Below the pieces are notes generated by a model that saw only the letters and a list, made by a program, of their open reading frames with translations, was not told the origin of the DNA and did no database searches. From Vespula vulgaris (lineage: Eukaryota; Arthropoda; Insecta; Hymenoptera; Vespidae), in contig NC_066592.1 in the NCBI RefSeq assembly GCF_905475345.1, positions 2,442,501 through 2,506,500 of the forward strand: a DNA stretch of 64,000 nt, given 5' to 3'. This document shows, piece after piece, positions 50,996 through 63,873 of the stretch (positions are counted from its first letter, which is position 1; the number at the start of each line of letters is the position of its first letter). The position numbers and the translations under genes are program-made.

Positions 50996-51678
50996 CTTCT
51001 ACGATTCGTCTACGTTAACAAAAAACATTCTTTTCTAATCCTAAACATTAAAAATAAGAAATAGAAGAATAATAAAAAAATGTTTAATCTTAACATAAAC
51101 ATTCAAAAAACAAACGTCTCGTTCTGTACATCAAAAAAAAAACAACAACGGAAGAAAAAAATTTAATCCTAAACTTACAAAAAACCAAATGTCTCTGTCT
51201 AATAATTTAAAATACGAACATCCAACCCTAAAAACGATCGAAGATACGTCCGATCCAAAACGTTCAAAAATCCAACAACCTTCACGTTCTTATCAGTGAC
51301 GCGGATTCTATCGATTAAAGGAAAAGAAAAACGAGCAAAAAAAAAAATACGACAACGCATAAAGGGCTAGAGATCTCTGAACGTTTATCGTTCTTGTCCA
51401 TCGTACTTCGATATCGTACTTACATACGTACTTACTACGTACGTAAAAAAAGGAAAGGAAAAATCAAAAAGAAAAAAAAAAAGAGAAAAAAAAAGAGAGG
51501 AAGAAATTAAACGTTTCGATCTTTTTCTCTGGAAAGATCTACGGAAGCCATCTCTAACTGCCGTCAAACCGGCAATAGTCGTGTGCCCGCCACGGCCCTT
51601 GAGAGGTGCCGTCGTCTTCGACCGATCGTACATAAGACGAAAATAGAAGCCCGGGGGCCGGTGGTATGTCGTATGCGA

Positions 51679-52050
51679 GGAGGAAGAAGAAGAAGAAGAA
51701 GAAGAAGAAGAAGAAAAAGAAGATACAGAAAAAGATGAAGAAGAAGAAGAAAAGACTGAGCTAAGCGCAAGTCAAAGACAAAAATCAAAGGAGGCACGTA
51801 GACGAAGAGGAAGAAAAGGAAGAAGAAGAAGAAGAAGAAGAAGAAGAAGAAGAAGAAAAAGAAGAAGAGAAAAAGGAAGAAGAAGAAGAGTAAAAACAAT
51901 AAAGAAGAAAAGAAGAACAAAAAATAGAATTAAAAAAAATGAGGGGTGGAAAGGAGAGAGGTAAGTAAGTAGACAGACAGATAGATAGATAGATAGATAG
52001 GTAGGTAGATAGGTAAATAGATAGGTAGGTAGGTAGATAGGTAGGTAGAG
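51679..52050 (+). repeat. (GAA)n and (GATA/GGTA)n polypurine region
   Basis: GAA runs at 51679-51713 and 51818-51900, then GATA/GGTA repeats at 51964-52050. Leucine or lysine frames over it are artefacts. Long (GAA)n is a classic triplex-forming sequence. Confidence 0.9.
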
Positions 52051-52440
52051 AGGGGTAAATAGGAGGAGATACCGACGGGACATGTCTCAGCTTGCTTGTT
52101 TATTTATTCTTTCGTAAAGTCAACAAAAATTTGCTCGTCCGTGCCGAGGCTACGGCAAAACTAGAGGCAGAGACTGAGGCAGAGGCAAACGCAGCAGCAA
52201 GCAGACACGACCTGTGGAAGAATGACGAACAGTGGACGACGGCCGAGCCAAATGTAGTTGGCCAAGAAGCCAAATGAGTTTGCGTCTATTATTACACTCC
52301 ACCCAGCCGTGATCCACCGAGAGCCACGCGAGCCCATGAGCCATGAGCTACGAACCACCACGGGACCCGGCAGACTATGCTCCTTCTTTATCTCTTTCTC
52401 TTTTTCTGTCTGTCCTTCCCTTAATCCAACCATCCATCTT

Positions 52441-52442
52441 AT

Positions 52443-52473
<31 letters not shown>

Positions 52474-52498
52474 TTCTCTCTCTTTCTTTCTCTATCTA

Positions 52499-52571
<73 letters not shown>
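52441..52571 (+). repeat. (CT)n microsatellites
   Basis: Two CT tracts, the second (52503-52571) about 69 bp and nearly perfect. Confidence 0.95.
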
Positions 52572-52584
<13 letters not shown>

Positions 52585-52810
52585 ATTCTTACACTGTAAA
52601 ATCTGACGGGGCGATGTCGAGCCAGACTACCGGACCAAAAACGTTTATTTATTCTTATTCCGTTTCATCCTTGATTTATTCGATACGATGAGACAGACTG
52701 GACCAAAAGTTTCTTCTAGGTGACTTTTACAAAACTAAAAAAGAAAGTCACCAAAGGTCTACGATCTTCCGCGAGACACCTTTTATGATAATTCTTTTTT
52801 TTCTTCTTTT

Positions 52811-52859
<49 letters not shown>

Positions 52860-53127
52860 TTGAAAACTAACGAGTCTAAAACAATCTCTAGGAATTTCGG
52901 AATCCACGAAATTCCATAGTATGTATTTATACGTTCTATAACCTCCTACTATATTTCTACGAGAATTATACTAGAAAAATTAGCTGTGACACGATTCACG
53001 AATAGAGTTTCAGAGTTTAACTGATTATCGATGCTAGACTAATAGAATGTTTTGTCAAGTTTTTAGTCAAAACGTTAGAATTGATTTTGTCAACAATATG
53101 AAATAATGACGCGTCCTCGTTTCGTCA

Positions 53128-53158
<31 letters not shown>

Positions 53159-54692
53159 AAAAATAAAAAAAATGAGAGAAAGAAAGAAAGAACGAAGAAA
53201 AAGGAAAGAAAAGAAAGAAATGATAAAAGTCTATTTAGAGATATCTATATATTGAGAGATTGAACTTTATCACAGAAGAAACATAGATCTCTCGCTTTAA
53301 TTTCTATTCGACTCTATTTACTAGGTTAGAGTTTAAATAGGATAGCGAGAAAGGATTATCGAAAGTTAAATTAGATACGTGTAGAAACAATCGACCGATA
53401 GCGAAACGATTTGATTTCCTTTTTAGAACGACCACACCTGCCCGCACCTAAAACCGTTGTAAATCGTGAAACGTCAAATACTTACTAGTATGCATGTATC
53501 TATGTATGTATTTAGTATGTATGTGTGTGTGTGTGTGTACGTCTGTATCTCTCTGTACGTATAGAGAATTGATTTAGTCGACTACTACTAATGAAATATT
53601 GTCTTCTTGTCTCTGTATAAGTTTCCTGTACGATATGATATATATATATATATATAAACTTTCGCAAACTCATCGAATTCCAAGTTTCGACAGACGTGTT
53701 CAACAACCAAACGATAATTCACATTTGAATGGAAAGTTAGCTTTTTCTTTAAAATACAAACGTCATTTATATCAATCGAAATATTTCTTTGATACGTACA
53801 TAATATAACAGTATCTTTTTCATCTATTTATAAAATAATTATATATTAATATAATATGTTCCTTTCGAACGAGTTTCCTATGTAAAATTGAAAACGAAGA
53901 AAAAAGAAAAAAAAGGGGAAAAATATATCAAACAAAGTAAGTCATTATCTTTGTAACGTGCTAATTAGCTGAATACCTGTTGTACGGAACGAAACAAAAT
54001 TAGAAAAAAATTCATGAATCCCATTAGAAACATAATTCGTGTTATCACGAAGCACATAAGTTATCGAGGAAAACTTTGTTGAGTAAAAAGAAAAAAGAAG
54101 AAAAAAAAAAAAGAAAAACACAGAAAAAGAAAGAAAAAAGAAAAAAGAAAAAAGAAAAGAAAAGAAACAGAGAAAAAGATTGTACGAGCATAACTCAAAC
54201 GTTGATCTTAATGACTCGAGTTAAGTGGCTCGTATTTGCAAAGCTGAAAACGAAGGCCGAAACGAAAAAAAATTTCGTAGACGAAGCTAACACCGACAAC
54301 GAACTACGTTGAAACGTGTTAGAATAGGAAAAATGTTGACGCTAGAGAGAAATTGTTTGCTTAGTGAACGCGCGCGCGCGCATCTAATCACGTTAATCAC
54401 GTTTAACACTCGCACGTGTAACGCCCATAGAAAGTCCGATAAGACGGTCTTCTCTCTCTCTCTCTCTCTTTCTCTGTTGAATGAGAAACCATGAGAACGA
54501 GAGCGTTACAATTTTCGGATATCTATAGCTATCTACTTTGTCATTCATGGAAAATTGAATTACGAATTATCTGAAATTGATCTCAAGATTGGACTTGTCC
54601 AAAACTTAGTTTCCTCTCTCTCCTCATTCTCCTCTTTACTCTCTCTCTCTCTCTTTCTCTATGTATACATATGTATATATGTATGTGTGTAA

Positions 54693-54731
<39 letters not shown>

Positions 54732-55254
54732 AAAAATTGTGTTGTAAGACCATACGAATTTGTAACAGCATATCACATATTTATATAACTATGAAATAAA
54801 TTAAATTTAGTAAAACTTGATATAATCGAGGAGAAGAAATTTTGTTCCAATTATTATTTATCGGAAAATCAATTCGTCGCTTATTATACCAAGTTTGTAA
54901 CGTTTCCTTCTTTATCGTTATTCTCCTTTTTGTTTGTTTACTCATTCATTCATTCCTTTGTTCTTCTAATTATAAGCTGTATTTATAGTATAGATATATT
55001 ATATGTTATACATTAATATAGTAATAATTATTTGATGGCATAAATTTCTTTTCTTCGTTTAATTCATCAAATGTGTCATACTTATTAGTTCGTATCTCAA
55101 AGATAAATGTCACGATATAATCATACTAAAGCAATAAGTAATATATTATATGTAATATGTGACATTATTATAATGACGAGAGAACAAAATTGAATTATAA
55201 ATGGTTGATCAAATCGATATTTAATCGATTAGACATTTTACATTTTCTATACAT

Positions 55255-55309
<55 letters not shown>

Positions 55310-56565
55310 AAGAAAAAGATATATATATATATATATAACAATAGAGGACAAAAGTTAATATAGACTATGTGTATACCATAAGTTGGCCATCTTCCTACGC
55401 GAATCGATATACCATGCATAAGACATTTCGACGGTGAACAATAAAGCAGCTTGTTGCTTCTTGCGAGAAAGCTATCAAAGCGACGATCAAAATTTATTAC
55501 CCTAATCTAGCACCATACGAAAATTGAATGGCGGCCACATACGAAGAGAGAAAGAGAAAGAGAGAGAGAGAGAGAAGCAGAACTTCGACCACGTTCTAGA
55601 GAAAACGGTGCAACGTTCGAGGCTTTACGAGCATTCATCAGAGTACACACACACACACACACACATATCATACAGACATATGTACGCATATACGTACAAA
55701 GTATACATACACGAAAAACTACTTTGTCTTTACGTAGATATAAAATACATTTACTCTTTCGACGGTGAGAGGGATAATTTTTCCTTCCATGGGACAAAAC
55801 TTTCTAAACACGCTACATTGCATCCAGCGTAACGTTGATAAATCAATAGAAGGTAACATGCGTGCAGAACGAAGAGAGGAAAGGAGAAAGAAAAATAAAA
55901 AAGAAGAAAAAAGAAAAAGAAAAACAGGGCTCGCTTTGCTTCGTGCTTTACGACGCGTATTCGTCCTCGTCCTTTATATCACGAAACTTCTAGTTAAATT
56001 TCACTCGAAAGCTAACTTAATCGTGCTAACTTCGTTCGCGAATACGCAAAGGGGAGAAAAAAAAACAACGATTTCTACATACGTATGTAGATATGTGCAG
56101 TTTTCAAATACAATTGGCAGAGGCTTAACGAGAGGAGAGAGAAAAAAGATAAAAGAGGGGAAAAAAGGGAGAAAAAGAATAAAAAGAAAAATGGGAGGAA
56201 AAAGGGAAAAAGAAAAGGGAAAAAATCAAGCTTTTGTAGATATTTTATGTTTGAACATCGTATCGGACAAAACACAGAGAGATATAGAAAAAAAAAAAAA
56301 AGACAGAGAGAGAGAGAGAGAGAGACAGAAAGAGAAAAAAATATAAAGAGAAAGAGAGAGAGAGAGAGAGAATGAGGAAACTCGTGTTATACGGAGATTA
56401 CGTAAATTACGTGTACATATAATACATACATATATACATACATACATACATACATACAGAATAAGTATACGTATACGTATAAACGTATACACGCGTGAAA
56501 AGAGATTGCGTTTAAATTTCTACGGTGTAAAAATAGGTCGATCGTTGAAGCCCACATAGTGGCAG

Positions 56566-56680
56566 TTGACGCCGCCGACGACGACGACGACGACGACTAC
56601 GACGACGACGTCGACGAGGACGACGCCCGACGACGACGACCGACGACCGACTACGACCGACTACGACGATGAGACAAGAA
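56566..56680 (+). repeat. (GAC)n-rich imperfect trinucleotide repeat
   Basis: GAC/GACTAC repeats of about 115 bp. Arg or Val runs on the minus strand are not taken as coding. Confidence 0.85.
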
Positions 56681-57274
56681 GCGCAATTAGACTGGAAAAA
56701 TATTAGCTCGGTAATACGAGAACCGTGTAACGCGATACCTTTTAAATTCGGTAATTGACCCCCCGACTGGAAAGTGGTTGCGAGCGACATAATTGACGAC
56801 CACGACGACAGTAAAGTAGTAGTTTTCGGCTTCGCACGCCGAAAACACATATCATAAATATTAAAAATAATCCGAATCGAATATTCATTCCCTCGACTAA
56901 TTCTTCGTTTTTATCCTTCTATTTCTTTTCTCTCCCTCTCTTCTAACCCCCTCTCCACCTAGCTATCCACATCTACCCCATATCCCCACCAATCCTAACC
57001 CTCACTCATATATAACCAGCCACACCTTCATCGTTCTTTTATCCGTCGTAAGACAAAAAAATAAATCTCTGTCTATAAACCGATCATATTCTGCTATCGT
57101 CTGCGATCACTCCTCTTTTCTCCTCTGTCCTCTTCGCACAGTTCATCGTCCCGAAAAAAAAAAAAAAACATCATTATTTATATTTAACCATCGTAACCCT
57201 TCCCCTCCACCACCATCACCATCACCATCATCATCGTGCCGTAATCCGTGTTGCAATAACTTTTTTTTTTATAG

Positions 57275-57397
57275 GTTCGAACGTGGGCGTCTTCACGTTC
57301 GGCTGCAACTTTAGCTTTCAACGACGATAACTACGATGAATTTACTATTCGATCCTTTTTTCCCACTTTGATTTATGTGATCTACTTATTTCTATGA
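57275..57397 (+). CDS. Possible terminal exon of 40 codons
   Basis: A T-rich tract ending TTTATAG precedes 40 open codons beginning VRTWASSRSAATLAFNDDNY and ending at TGA (57395-57397). The first part is less AT-rich and not repetitive. It includes an 8-bp perfect inverted repeat, CGAACGTG/CACGTTCG (57278-57285 and 57294-57301). No partner exon or known family is found, and a second frame is open for about 18 codons. An RNA structure or a regulatory element is an equally good reading. Confidence 0.18.
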   Translation, partial: VRTWASSRSAATLAFNDDNYDEFTIRSFFPTLIYVIYLFL

Positions 57398-58704
57398 TCT
57401 ATTTATCTGATCGATCGATCGATCAAACCGTAATTTCATTAATTCGCGCTTATTCTTAAATCTTCGTGCGTTGTATCTTTTTCTTTCTTTTTTTTTTTTT
57501 TTTACTTTTGTCTCCTTCGAAAGATCTTATTTATTTATTTAATTTATGTTTGAACATTTAAAGTTTGTATTGCTTGAAATTTGATTCGAATATAATTTTA
57601 TCCGTAATGCCTGTTCGATTTTTATCTCGATGCAAATCTTATTTACGGTTAACGCGCGACTACCATGGAATAAAGAAAATTTTTGCTCCATTGAATATCG
57701 TAAAAAAAAAAAAAAAAAAAGAAAATAGAAAAAAGCGGAGGAAAAAAAATGCTATAAGATTGTAAAACGTTACTCGTAACGACCGTGAACTTTACAAAGG
57801 AGAGAATAATCCAGAAGAGACATTATCGTTTGATAACGTGTAACCGCGATGCGTGTGAAATCGTGCACGCAGTTTTAAATAAAAAAAGAAGAAGAAAAAA
57901 TCCTTTTTGTAAAGTTATTGCGTTATACATAAGGGGTTGGTGAGTGGTGCGCGAAGATATTGGCAATAAAAATAAACAAGAAAAAAAAGAAAAAGAAATA
58001 AAAGAAAAAAGAGAGAGAGGGAGAGAGAAAAAAAAAGAAAAAGAAGTAGAAACTTCGTATCCTTCTTTATCGCTTCGATTTCTGAACGGCCGATATGCGT
58101 TTAAACTTAGATAACTACTTAAATTGCTTTACACGTTTTCTTCTCTCGCATTAATAATTCACCCATTTTCTTCTGTTTTTCTTTTTTTTTTTTTTTATTT
58201 CCATACGTTTATACGTAAATATGTATCTACGTATGTATGTATGGTATGTAAGTATGTAAGTATGTATTATGATATGTATGTATGTATGTTTGTACGCACG
58301 TGTTTTATAGTATTATATCCTCGTTCTATTTACAGATCGGTTTCCTTAAAGAATAACTTTATTATAGTTATTTTCCCCTATTTTATACAATACGTACGCA
58401 TACACATTTATGCACGATATACATAAAGATAACTACGATCATTGTTACGTTAATATAAAATGCATATATATAGGATTACATATACTAGTGACTTAGTTTA
58501 TTGCTATGATTTGCCCTCGACAAATTATTATCATCGAGCTTATTGAAATTGTTCGTCGATCGCATTCGTCGAGCGAACAAACGTTGACGTTCTCTAAGCA
58601 AAATCTTTCTATGACGAAACATCTAAGAAATATATGTAGTGCGTGTATGAAACGTATGTGTATCTATATATATATATGTGTGTGTGTGTGTGTATATGTA
58701 CGTA

Positions 58705-58820
58705 TAGGGTAAGCCAAAAAAATTTCTTAGAGAATCGAACAGGCTTCCTAAGCTAAAACGTGTCTCGAAAAATAATAATTGATTTGTACAAATCTCTTAA
58801 GTACTTTTGGATCACCCTAT
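58705..58820. mobile_element. Palindromic MITE, about 116 bp, with TA at both edges
   Basis: The left end TAGGGTAAGCCAAAAAAATT and the reverse complement of the right end TAGGGTGATCCAAAAGTACT match, and the similarity continues as TCTTAGAGA against TTAAGAGA. TA lies at both edges, consistent with a mariner-style TA target-site duplication. The interior is non-coding. Confidence 0.6.
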
Positions 58821-59186
58821 AATATGTCAGTCGTGGAACGTCCAAGGGAACGTGATATATCCTTGAAGAAGAAGAAGAAGAAGAAGAAGAAGAAAGGGAA
58901 AGAAGAAGAAAAGAGAAGTACGTTTTCGAGAGATCGACGAGCGACACGTATATCTCGCGTATTTCTTCGACCGTATCCAACGTATATTTGCGAAAGAAGA
59001 ATTATTACCCTTCTTTCTCGAAGCTTTCACTCCGCTACCTCGTCTTTTGCCGATGGAAAATCGATATCAAGAGTGAGAGAGAAAGAGAAAGAGAGAGAAA
59101 GAGAGAAGATCGAAAGTACGCGTTTATCGGTCTACCTCACTCCACCTCTCCTTCCTTCTTATTTGTGAACAAAATGTTCACTCTCC

Positions 59187-59188
<2 letters not shown>

Positions 59189-59240
<52 letters not shown>
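59189..59240 (+). repeat. (CT)n microsatellite
   Basis: Nearly perfect CT run. Confidence 0.95.
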
Positions 59241-59341
59241 CCTCTCTCTTTCTCTCTTTCTCTACCTTTCGATGAAGATGAATGTTCGTCGTATTTTATG
59301 TTAACGTAAACACGAGTGTGAGAAAAAGTGTTAAAAAAAAA

Positions 59342-59376
<35 letters not shown>

Positions 59377-59426
59377 ATCGATACGAATTTTGAAATTATA
59401 TTGAATACACACATATACAGAGAGAA

Positions 59427-59576
59427 AGAGGGTGGTTCGAAAGTTTGTAGATAATTCTTAACGATTAATTACTCTTTCTCCAAAACTTGTTGAGCTAATC
59501 ATCTTCCGTTTTTGTCTTTTTTTCATTCTCTTTTCCCTTTCCGATTGTAAACCATCATCTTTTGGGGCATCCTCTA
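59427..59576. mobile_element. Degenerate MITE-like element
   Basis: The left end AGAGGGTGGTTCGAAAGTTT compares with the reverse complement of the right end, AGAGGATGCCCCAAAAGATG. The similarity is partial but of the same design as the neighbouring element at 58705, 600 bp away. There is no ORF inside. Confidence 0.35.
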
Positions 59577-60500
59577 CATACGTATACACAAACGTGAAAC
59601 TGTTTTCGTTTCGACACGAGAAAAGAAAAGAAAAAAGAAGAAATATTTATCCATGAGAGAAAATTCGCATTCGCTTTATATTAACAGCCGGATAACAAAC
59701 AAGAAGCCCGCACACGCGCACCCGCATACCCGTACACACAAATACAGATATACACCATATTTTGTAAGACGCAACAACCAACAGAAACAGGGCGCAATGC
59801 AATTTCCATATTGACTAACACACACGCGAACACATTTCCATATTGGCCGCGAGAACGACACTACCAACGGAATAGAAGTCAACGTATAACTTAACCTCGA
59901 AATGACCTCGAGTTACCGCGCACGACGATTCTATAACCGCGTAATAAACAAGCACGAGTCTGTTAGAAGGTGCTCATCGTTGTATCAATAGTCGAGAGTA
60001 CAAGAAAGAAAAAAAATATATAAATAAATATAATCTGTCGACCCATTCTCTTAAAATATTTTTCCAATGATTACCTTATCCAATAATCTACGATAATATC
60101 CATAATCATCCTCGTACTTTCGTAAGCATCATTTATGTTATATTATTAGTATTACTATTACGACTATAATATAAAATAATTGTGCGTGGTTTTGTGTATA
60201 TGTGTGTGTGTGTTACATCGTTTTATGCAAAGAAGGAACAAAAATATTATCTACTTTACGACGCTTAAAGTTAAAACTTGGATATTACGTACAGATGTAG
60301 AAGATAGAAAATACGTAGGTTAGGAAAAATATGTATGTAGGTATGCGTATAAGTGAATAGAAAATATGTTCACGATCGATTTAAAATATCGTGACATACG
60401 AAATCGCAAAAAAAAAAGGGTTTCTTTCCGTGTATTGGAGAGAATACTCCCAGCTATTTTTCGTAATGTCAGAAATACGAATTTCTCGTTTGCGAAAGAT

Positions 60501-60504
<4 letters not shown>

Positions 60505-60546
<42 letters not shown>
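60505..60546 (+). repeat. (GA)n microsatellite
   Basis: Nearly perfect AG run. Confidence 0.95.
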
Positions 60547-60548
<2 letters not shown>

Positions 60549-61830
60549 CGAGAGAGAAAAAGAAAAAAAGAAAAATGTAAGCATTACGCCAGCGCGAACG
60601 ATGACGCCGCATTCGAACATTTCAATTATGTAAGATCGCATAAAGCAATGTGAATACGACGCGGAAGAGAACTGACAACGGGCGGCGTCGAAACCTTACA
60701 CACTCGTGTTGCACGTTGTGCACCAGCCCTTGCGCTTAATTACGACCGCGATAACAATGACAATGGAACCCGCAGAGACAGAAAAAAAAGAGGAGAGAAA
60801 AAATAGAAGGAACAAAAAAAAAGAAAAAAAAAGAGAGAGATAGAAAAGAAAAGAGATCATACACCGAAGAAAAGACGCGGCGCATCGACCTACGGATTTC
60901 GATCCAACGGCTCTGTAATATCTACAATAACTACCTGTATATGTATGCATGCATTTTTTATGTCGTCAAAATTTTCTCCTTAATAATCAAACAAAACGTT
61001 CGTCGCAATCGTTGCAACGTTACAATCGAATTTCGTTGTAATTGATTCGTAATAACAGTTCGTGATTGCAATCGACGTAGTCAACGAATTTGTGATATAT
61101 ATATATATATGTATAAACGATTGAGTATATTAATCCGCCATTATGGTAACAAATTGATGATTTTTAATGATGAATCAATAATTACTCTTTGTCGATACTT
61201 TTTAGAGTAACTTTTACTTTTCATTGTATACTTTCTATTTCTCATTCTTCATCTTCTTCTTCTTTTTCTTTGTTTTATTTTTTTTTTTTACTTCGACTTG
61301 AAAAACTAAGGACATAGAAATTGTTCGTCCCGTTTTATAGACAGTCTTTCGAGGAAAAATCGAGAAAAAACTTCGAAAGAACGAAAACGTTCATTATTTT
61401 CTCGGATACGCGATCACACGTTTAATTAAAAAGAATCTCAACGTTTGAATATCATTAATTAACGAAGAAGAAAGAGAAAGGAGAAAGAAGACGATGCAAA
61501 AAAGAAGAAACAAGAAAGAAAAAAAAGAGAGAGAGAGAGAAAAAGAAATAGTCGGAGCAGCGTAATTTTGATTTTCATTTTTAAAAGGCCATATACATAT
61601 TACTAGAGTCGTCTTGAAAAGGTCGGAAGTGGCCGTTTTAAGGGTCGCTGCAGGTATTTTTTCTCTTCTTCCCTCACCTTTCTCTCTCTCTCTCACACAC
61701 ACACACACTCATTGTCAGTAACCAAGTCGCGTGGCTCGAACGAGAAAAAGAGAGAGAGAGAGAGAGAGAGAGAAGAAAAAAAAAGAATACAGAAACGGAC
61801 TCGGGGGCGACACGAACTACTCTCTGTGAA

Positions 61831-61843
61831 GGGTCAATGACCT
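61831..61843. promoter_or_regulatory. Consensus IR-1 ecdysone response element
   Basis: GGGTCAATGACCT fits RGGTCA-N-TGACCY exactly, the inverted repeat with 1-bp spacing bound by the ecdysone receptor/ultraspiracle heterodimer. It lies in a unique GC-richer island (about 61780-62120), with an E-box CACCTG a few bases downstream. Binding is inferred from the motif alone. Confidence 0.45.
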
Positions 61844-62970
61844 GACCCGTGCCACCTGTGCATCCACCAGGTCCTAAATCGGTGTCTTCTTGCTAAGTTT
61901 TCAGATTTCACCGCCAAAAAAGGAAGACCAGTCGGTAGAATCGGTAATCGTTATGTATTATTTCTTCTGACGTAATAAATATAACCTCCTCTTTACTATA
62001 ATTATCGTTAGTATCGTCATTACTACTACGCATCGGTATGCGTACCGTAATTCGTAGAATCTAACGGAGTGTGCCAACAACGGTCGATCGTGTCTAAAGC
62101 ACTAAACGAAAATGACTACTCGTTCCGACATTACTACGCGACTAAGGTAATTATATTGTAAACTATAAAAACGAACGAACGAATTTCGGCTCTAATCGGC
62201 CTTGTTCGTGGACACACGTGCTTCGATCCTACAATGACGCACACGTATACATTCTCTCTCTCTCTCTCTCTTTCTTTCTCTTTCTTATTTCTTGCGAAAG
62301 GTAAACATACAAACGATAGATATTATTAAACCTCGGCATTTATATGTTATGGGTTATATCAATCGGTTAACGATTAAGATTTAAATCTAATTGAACGATC
62401 ATCGACGTTACTCAATAACCATGAAAATTACAATTAAAAAAATATCATAACGATTCGTAAATAAAAAAAATATGATACGTGTGTATATAATAGACGTATG
62501 ATAATAGAACTTTAAAATTATCTATATCGCGATAGATGAATATTATCGAAAAATATTACAGAAGGGATAATCGAGAAGACGTTTCGAATTATATGTATTA
62601 TATATATCTTTGTACCTGAGAGCCGATTTATTCTCGAGAATAAAGGAGGTGGAGGAGGGGAAGAAGGAAGAGGCGAATCTTTTGTAATAATATTTATAAA
62701 TACGAGGAAGAATTGCGATAGACTTGAGAAAGAAAGAAAGCAAGAAAGAAAGAAAGAAAGAAGGAAAGAAAGGAAGGAAGAAGGAAAAACAAGAAAAATA
62801 AATAAATAAATAAAGAGATGGAGTCACGTTGTACGCTGGCGAAGGGCCATAACGTCGCAGATACGAGGATGGGAACGTAGTTGGCTAGCGATTTGGTTTG
62901 TCGGCGGTAGTAAGTACATAATACATATATATAGTAAGTACATTATATATATATATACACATACACACAC

Positions 62971-63013
<43 letters not shown>

Positions 63014-63017
63014 CTAC

Positions 63018-63141
63018 GTGGCGACCTTTTCTCGGCTCGAACGAAATTTTCTCGGCTATTATTAGGAACAACGACACGTGAATCGAGCATATCATCATCA
63101 TCTTCTTCTTCTACTAATTCTCCACTATTACACCATCTCAT
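63018..63141 (-). CDS. Coding-like first exon, candidate 5' exon of calcineurin A or of another gene
   Basis: From an ATG at 63141 with A at -3, the minus strand encodes 41 residues beginning MRWCNSGELVEEEDDDDMLD and ending RAEKRSP. The sequence is non-repetitive apart from the short Glu/Asp run, and then gives way abruptly to (TA)n. A plausible donor CCAC|GTAGAT ends the exon in phase 1, the phase required to join the calcineurin exon at 2404 and give an intact frame. A GC-rich, CpG-rich block lies 100-600 bp upstream, as expected of a promoter and 5' UTR. Known calcineurin N-termini have a motif like RVVK before VPFPPSHKL, and that is not seen here. The link to calcineurin is therefore inference from phase and position, and the exon could belong to another gene or be non-coding. 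Confidence 0.33.
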
Positions 63142-63239
63142 CGTCACCTCTTCCTGTTCATCCTCGACAATATATATATGTAGATATACATAGATATCTA
63201 TATTTGACGAAAGACGATTGAAAGCATGTAATCGGTAAC

Positions 63240-63720
63240 ATCTTTAAAATTTCAAACGGTCGATCTGTCCTTACGAGAAAGGAAACGGTCGATCTGTCCG
63301 GTTGCGGTACGGCTGCGGCACGGCTGTGGCGGCGGCGGCGGCAGCAGTGGCGGCAGCGGCGGCGGGCGGACGCGTGACCGCGCTCGGTCAGCTGTTCGTC
63401 GCTCGATCGATCGATCGCTCTCGTTCGTTCGTTCGTTCGTTCGTTCGTTCGTTTGCTCGCTTGCTCGCTCGCTCGCTCGCTCGCTCGCTCGCTCGCTTGC
63501 TCGCTTGCTTACTTACTCGCTCGTTCGCTGCGTCCAAACGCGAATTTTCGAGCCTGCCACAACGCGACAACGATGACAACAACGACAACGACAACGAAAA
63601 CGACAACGACAATGAAAATAACGACACGACGAAGCAACGTCCTCGAGACGATTCCGTTCCTCGACCTCGAATGAAACGAGGTCGCTCGCGTGCTCGGAAA
63701 AGGCTTTCGCTGTAGAATAA
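63240..63720. promoter_or_regulatory. GC- and CpG-rich block, putative promoter/5' UTR
   Basis: This is the most GC-rich stretch of the window. It contains a 17-base direct repeat (AAACGGTCGATCTGTCC, near 63257 and 63283), GCG/GCA trinucleotide runs (63325-63365), long (TTCG)n and (CTCG)n runs (63424-63510) and (ACAACG)-like hexamers (63570-63625). Open frames on both strands are translated repeats (Ala, Arg-Ser, Leu-Ala-Arg, Asn-Asp runs), so I do not call a protein. In an AT-rich insect genome such a block commonly marks a transcription start. It could serve the minus-strand exon at 63141, a gene beyond 64000 on the plus strand, or both. Confidence 0.4.
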
Positions 63721-63824
63721 GAAGAAGTTGAAGGAGAAGAAGAAAAGAAGCTGAAAGAAGAAATTAAGAAAGAAGAAGAAGAAGAGGAAGAAGAGAAAGA
63801 AGATGTTAAAGAAGAAAGAGAAGC

Positions 63825-63826
<2 letters not shown>

Positions 63827-63873
<47 letters not shown>

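Larger units (their letters stand above)
49545..57274. other. Repeat-rich non-coding region
   Basis: Contains poly-A/T, an 8-bp perfect hairpin GCCATCCA/TGGATGGC (50106-50128), GA, TA and CA tracts, and unique patches at 50040-50160, 50640-50780 and 52140-52380. The minus-strand frame at 50163-50501 has no recognisable domain. Confidence 0.45.
59577..63017. other. Non-coding region with a regulatory-looking island
   Basis: The island at 61780-62120 is unique and holds the IR-1 site. The rest is AT-rich with GA, CT and TA tracts, ending in the (TA)n that begins the putative intron after the exon at 63018. Confidence 0.45.

Noticed and set aside
63302..63715. 137-residue plus-strand frame with Ala, Arg-Ser, Asn-Asp and basic segments
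   Set aside because: It is a translation of GCG, TTCG/CTCG and ACAACG repeats; other frames are equally open, so I treat it as a GC-rich promoter/UTR block.
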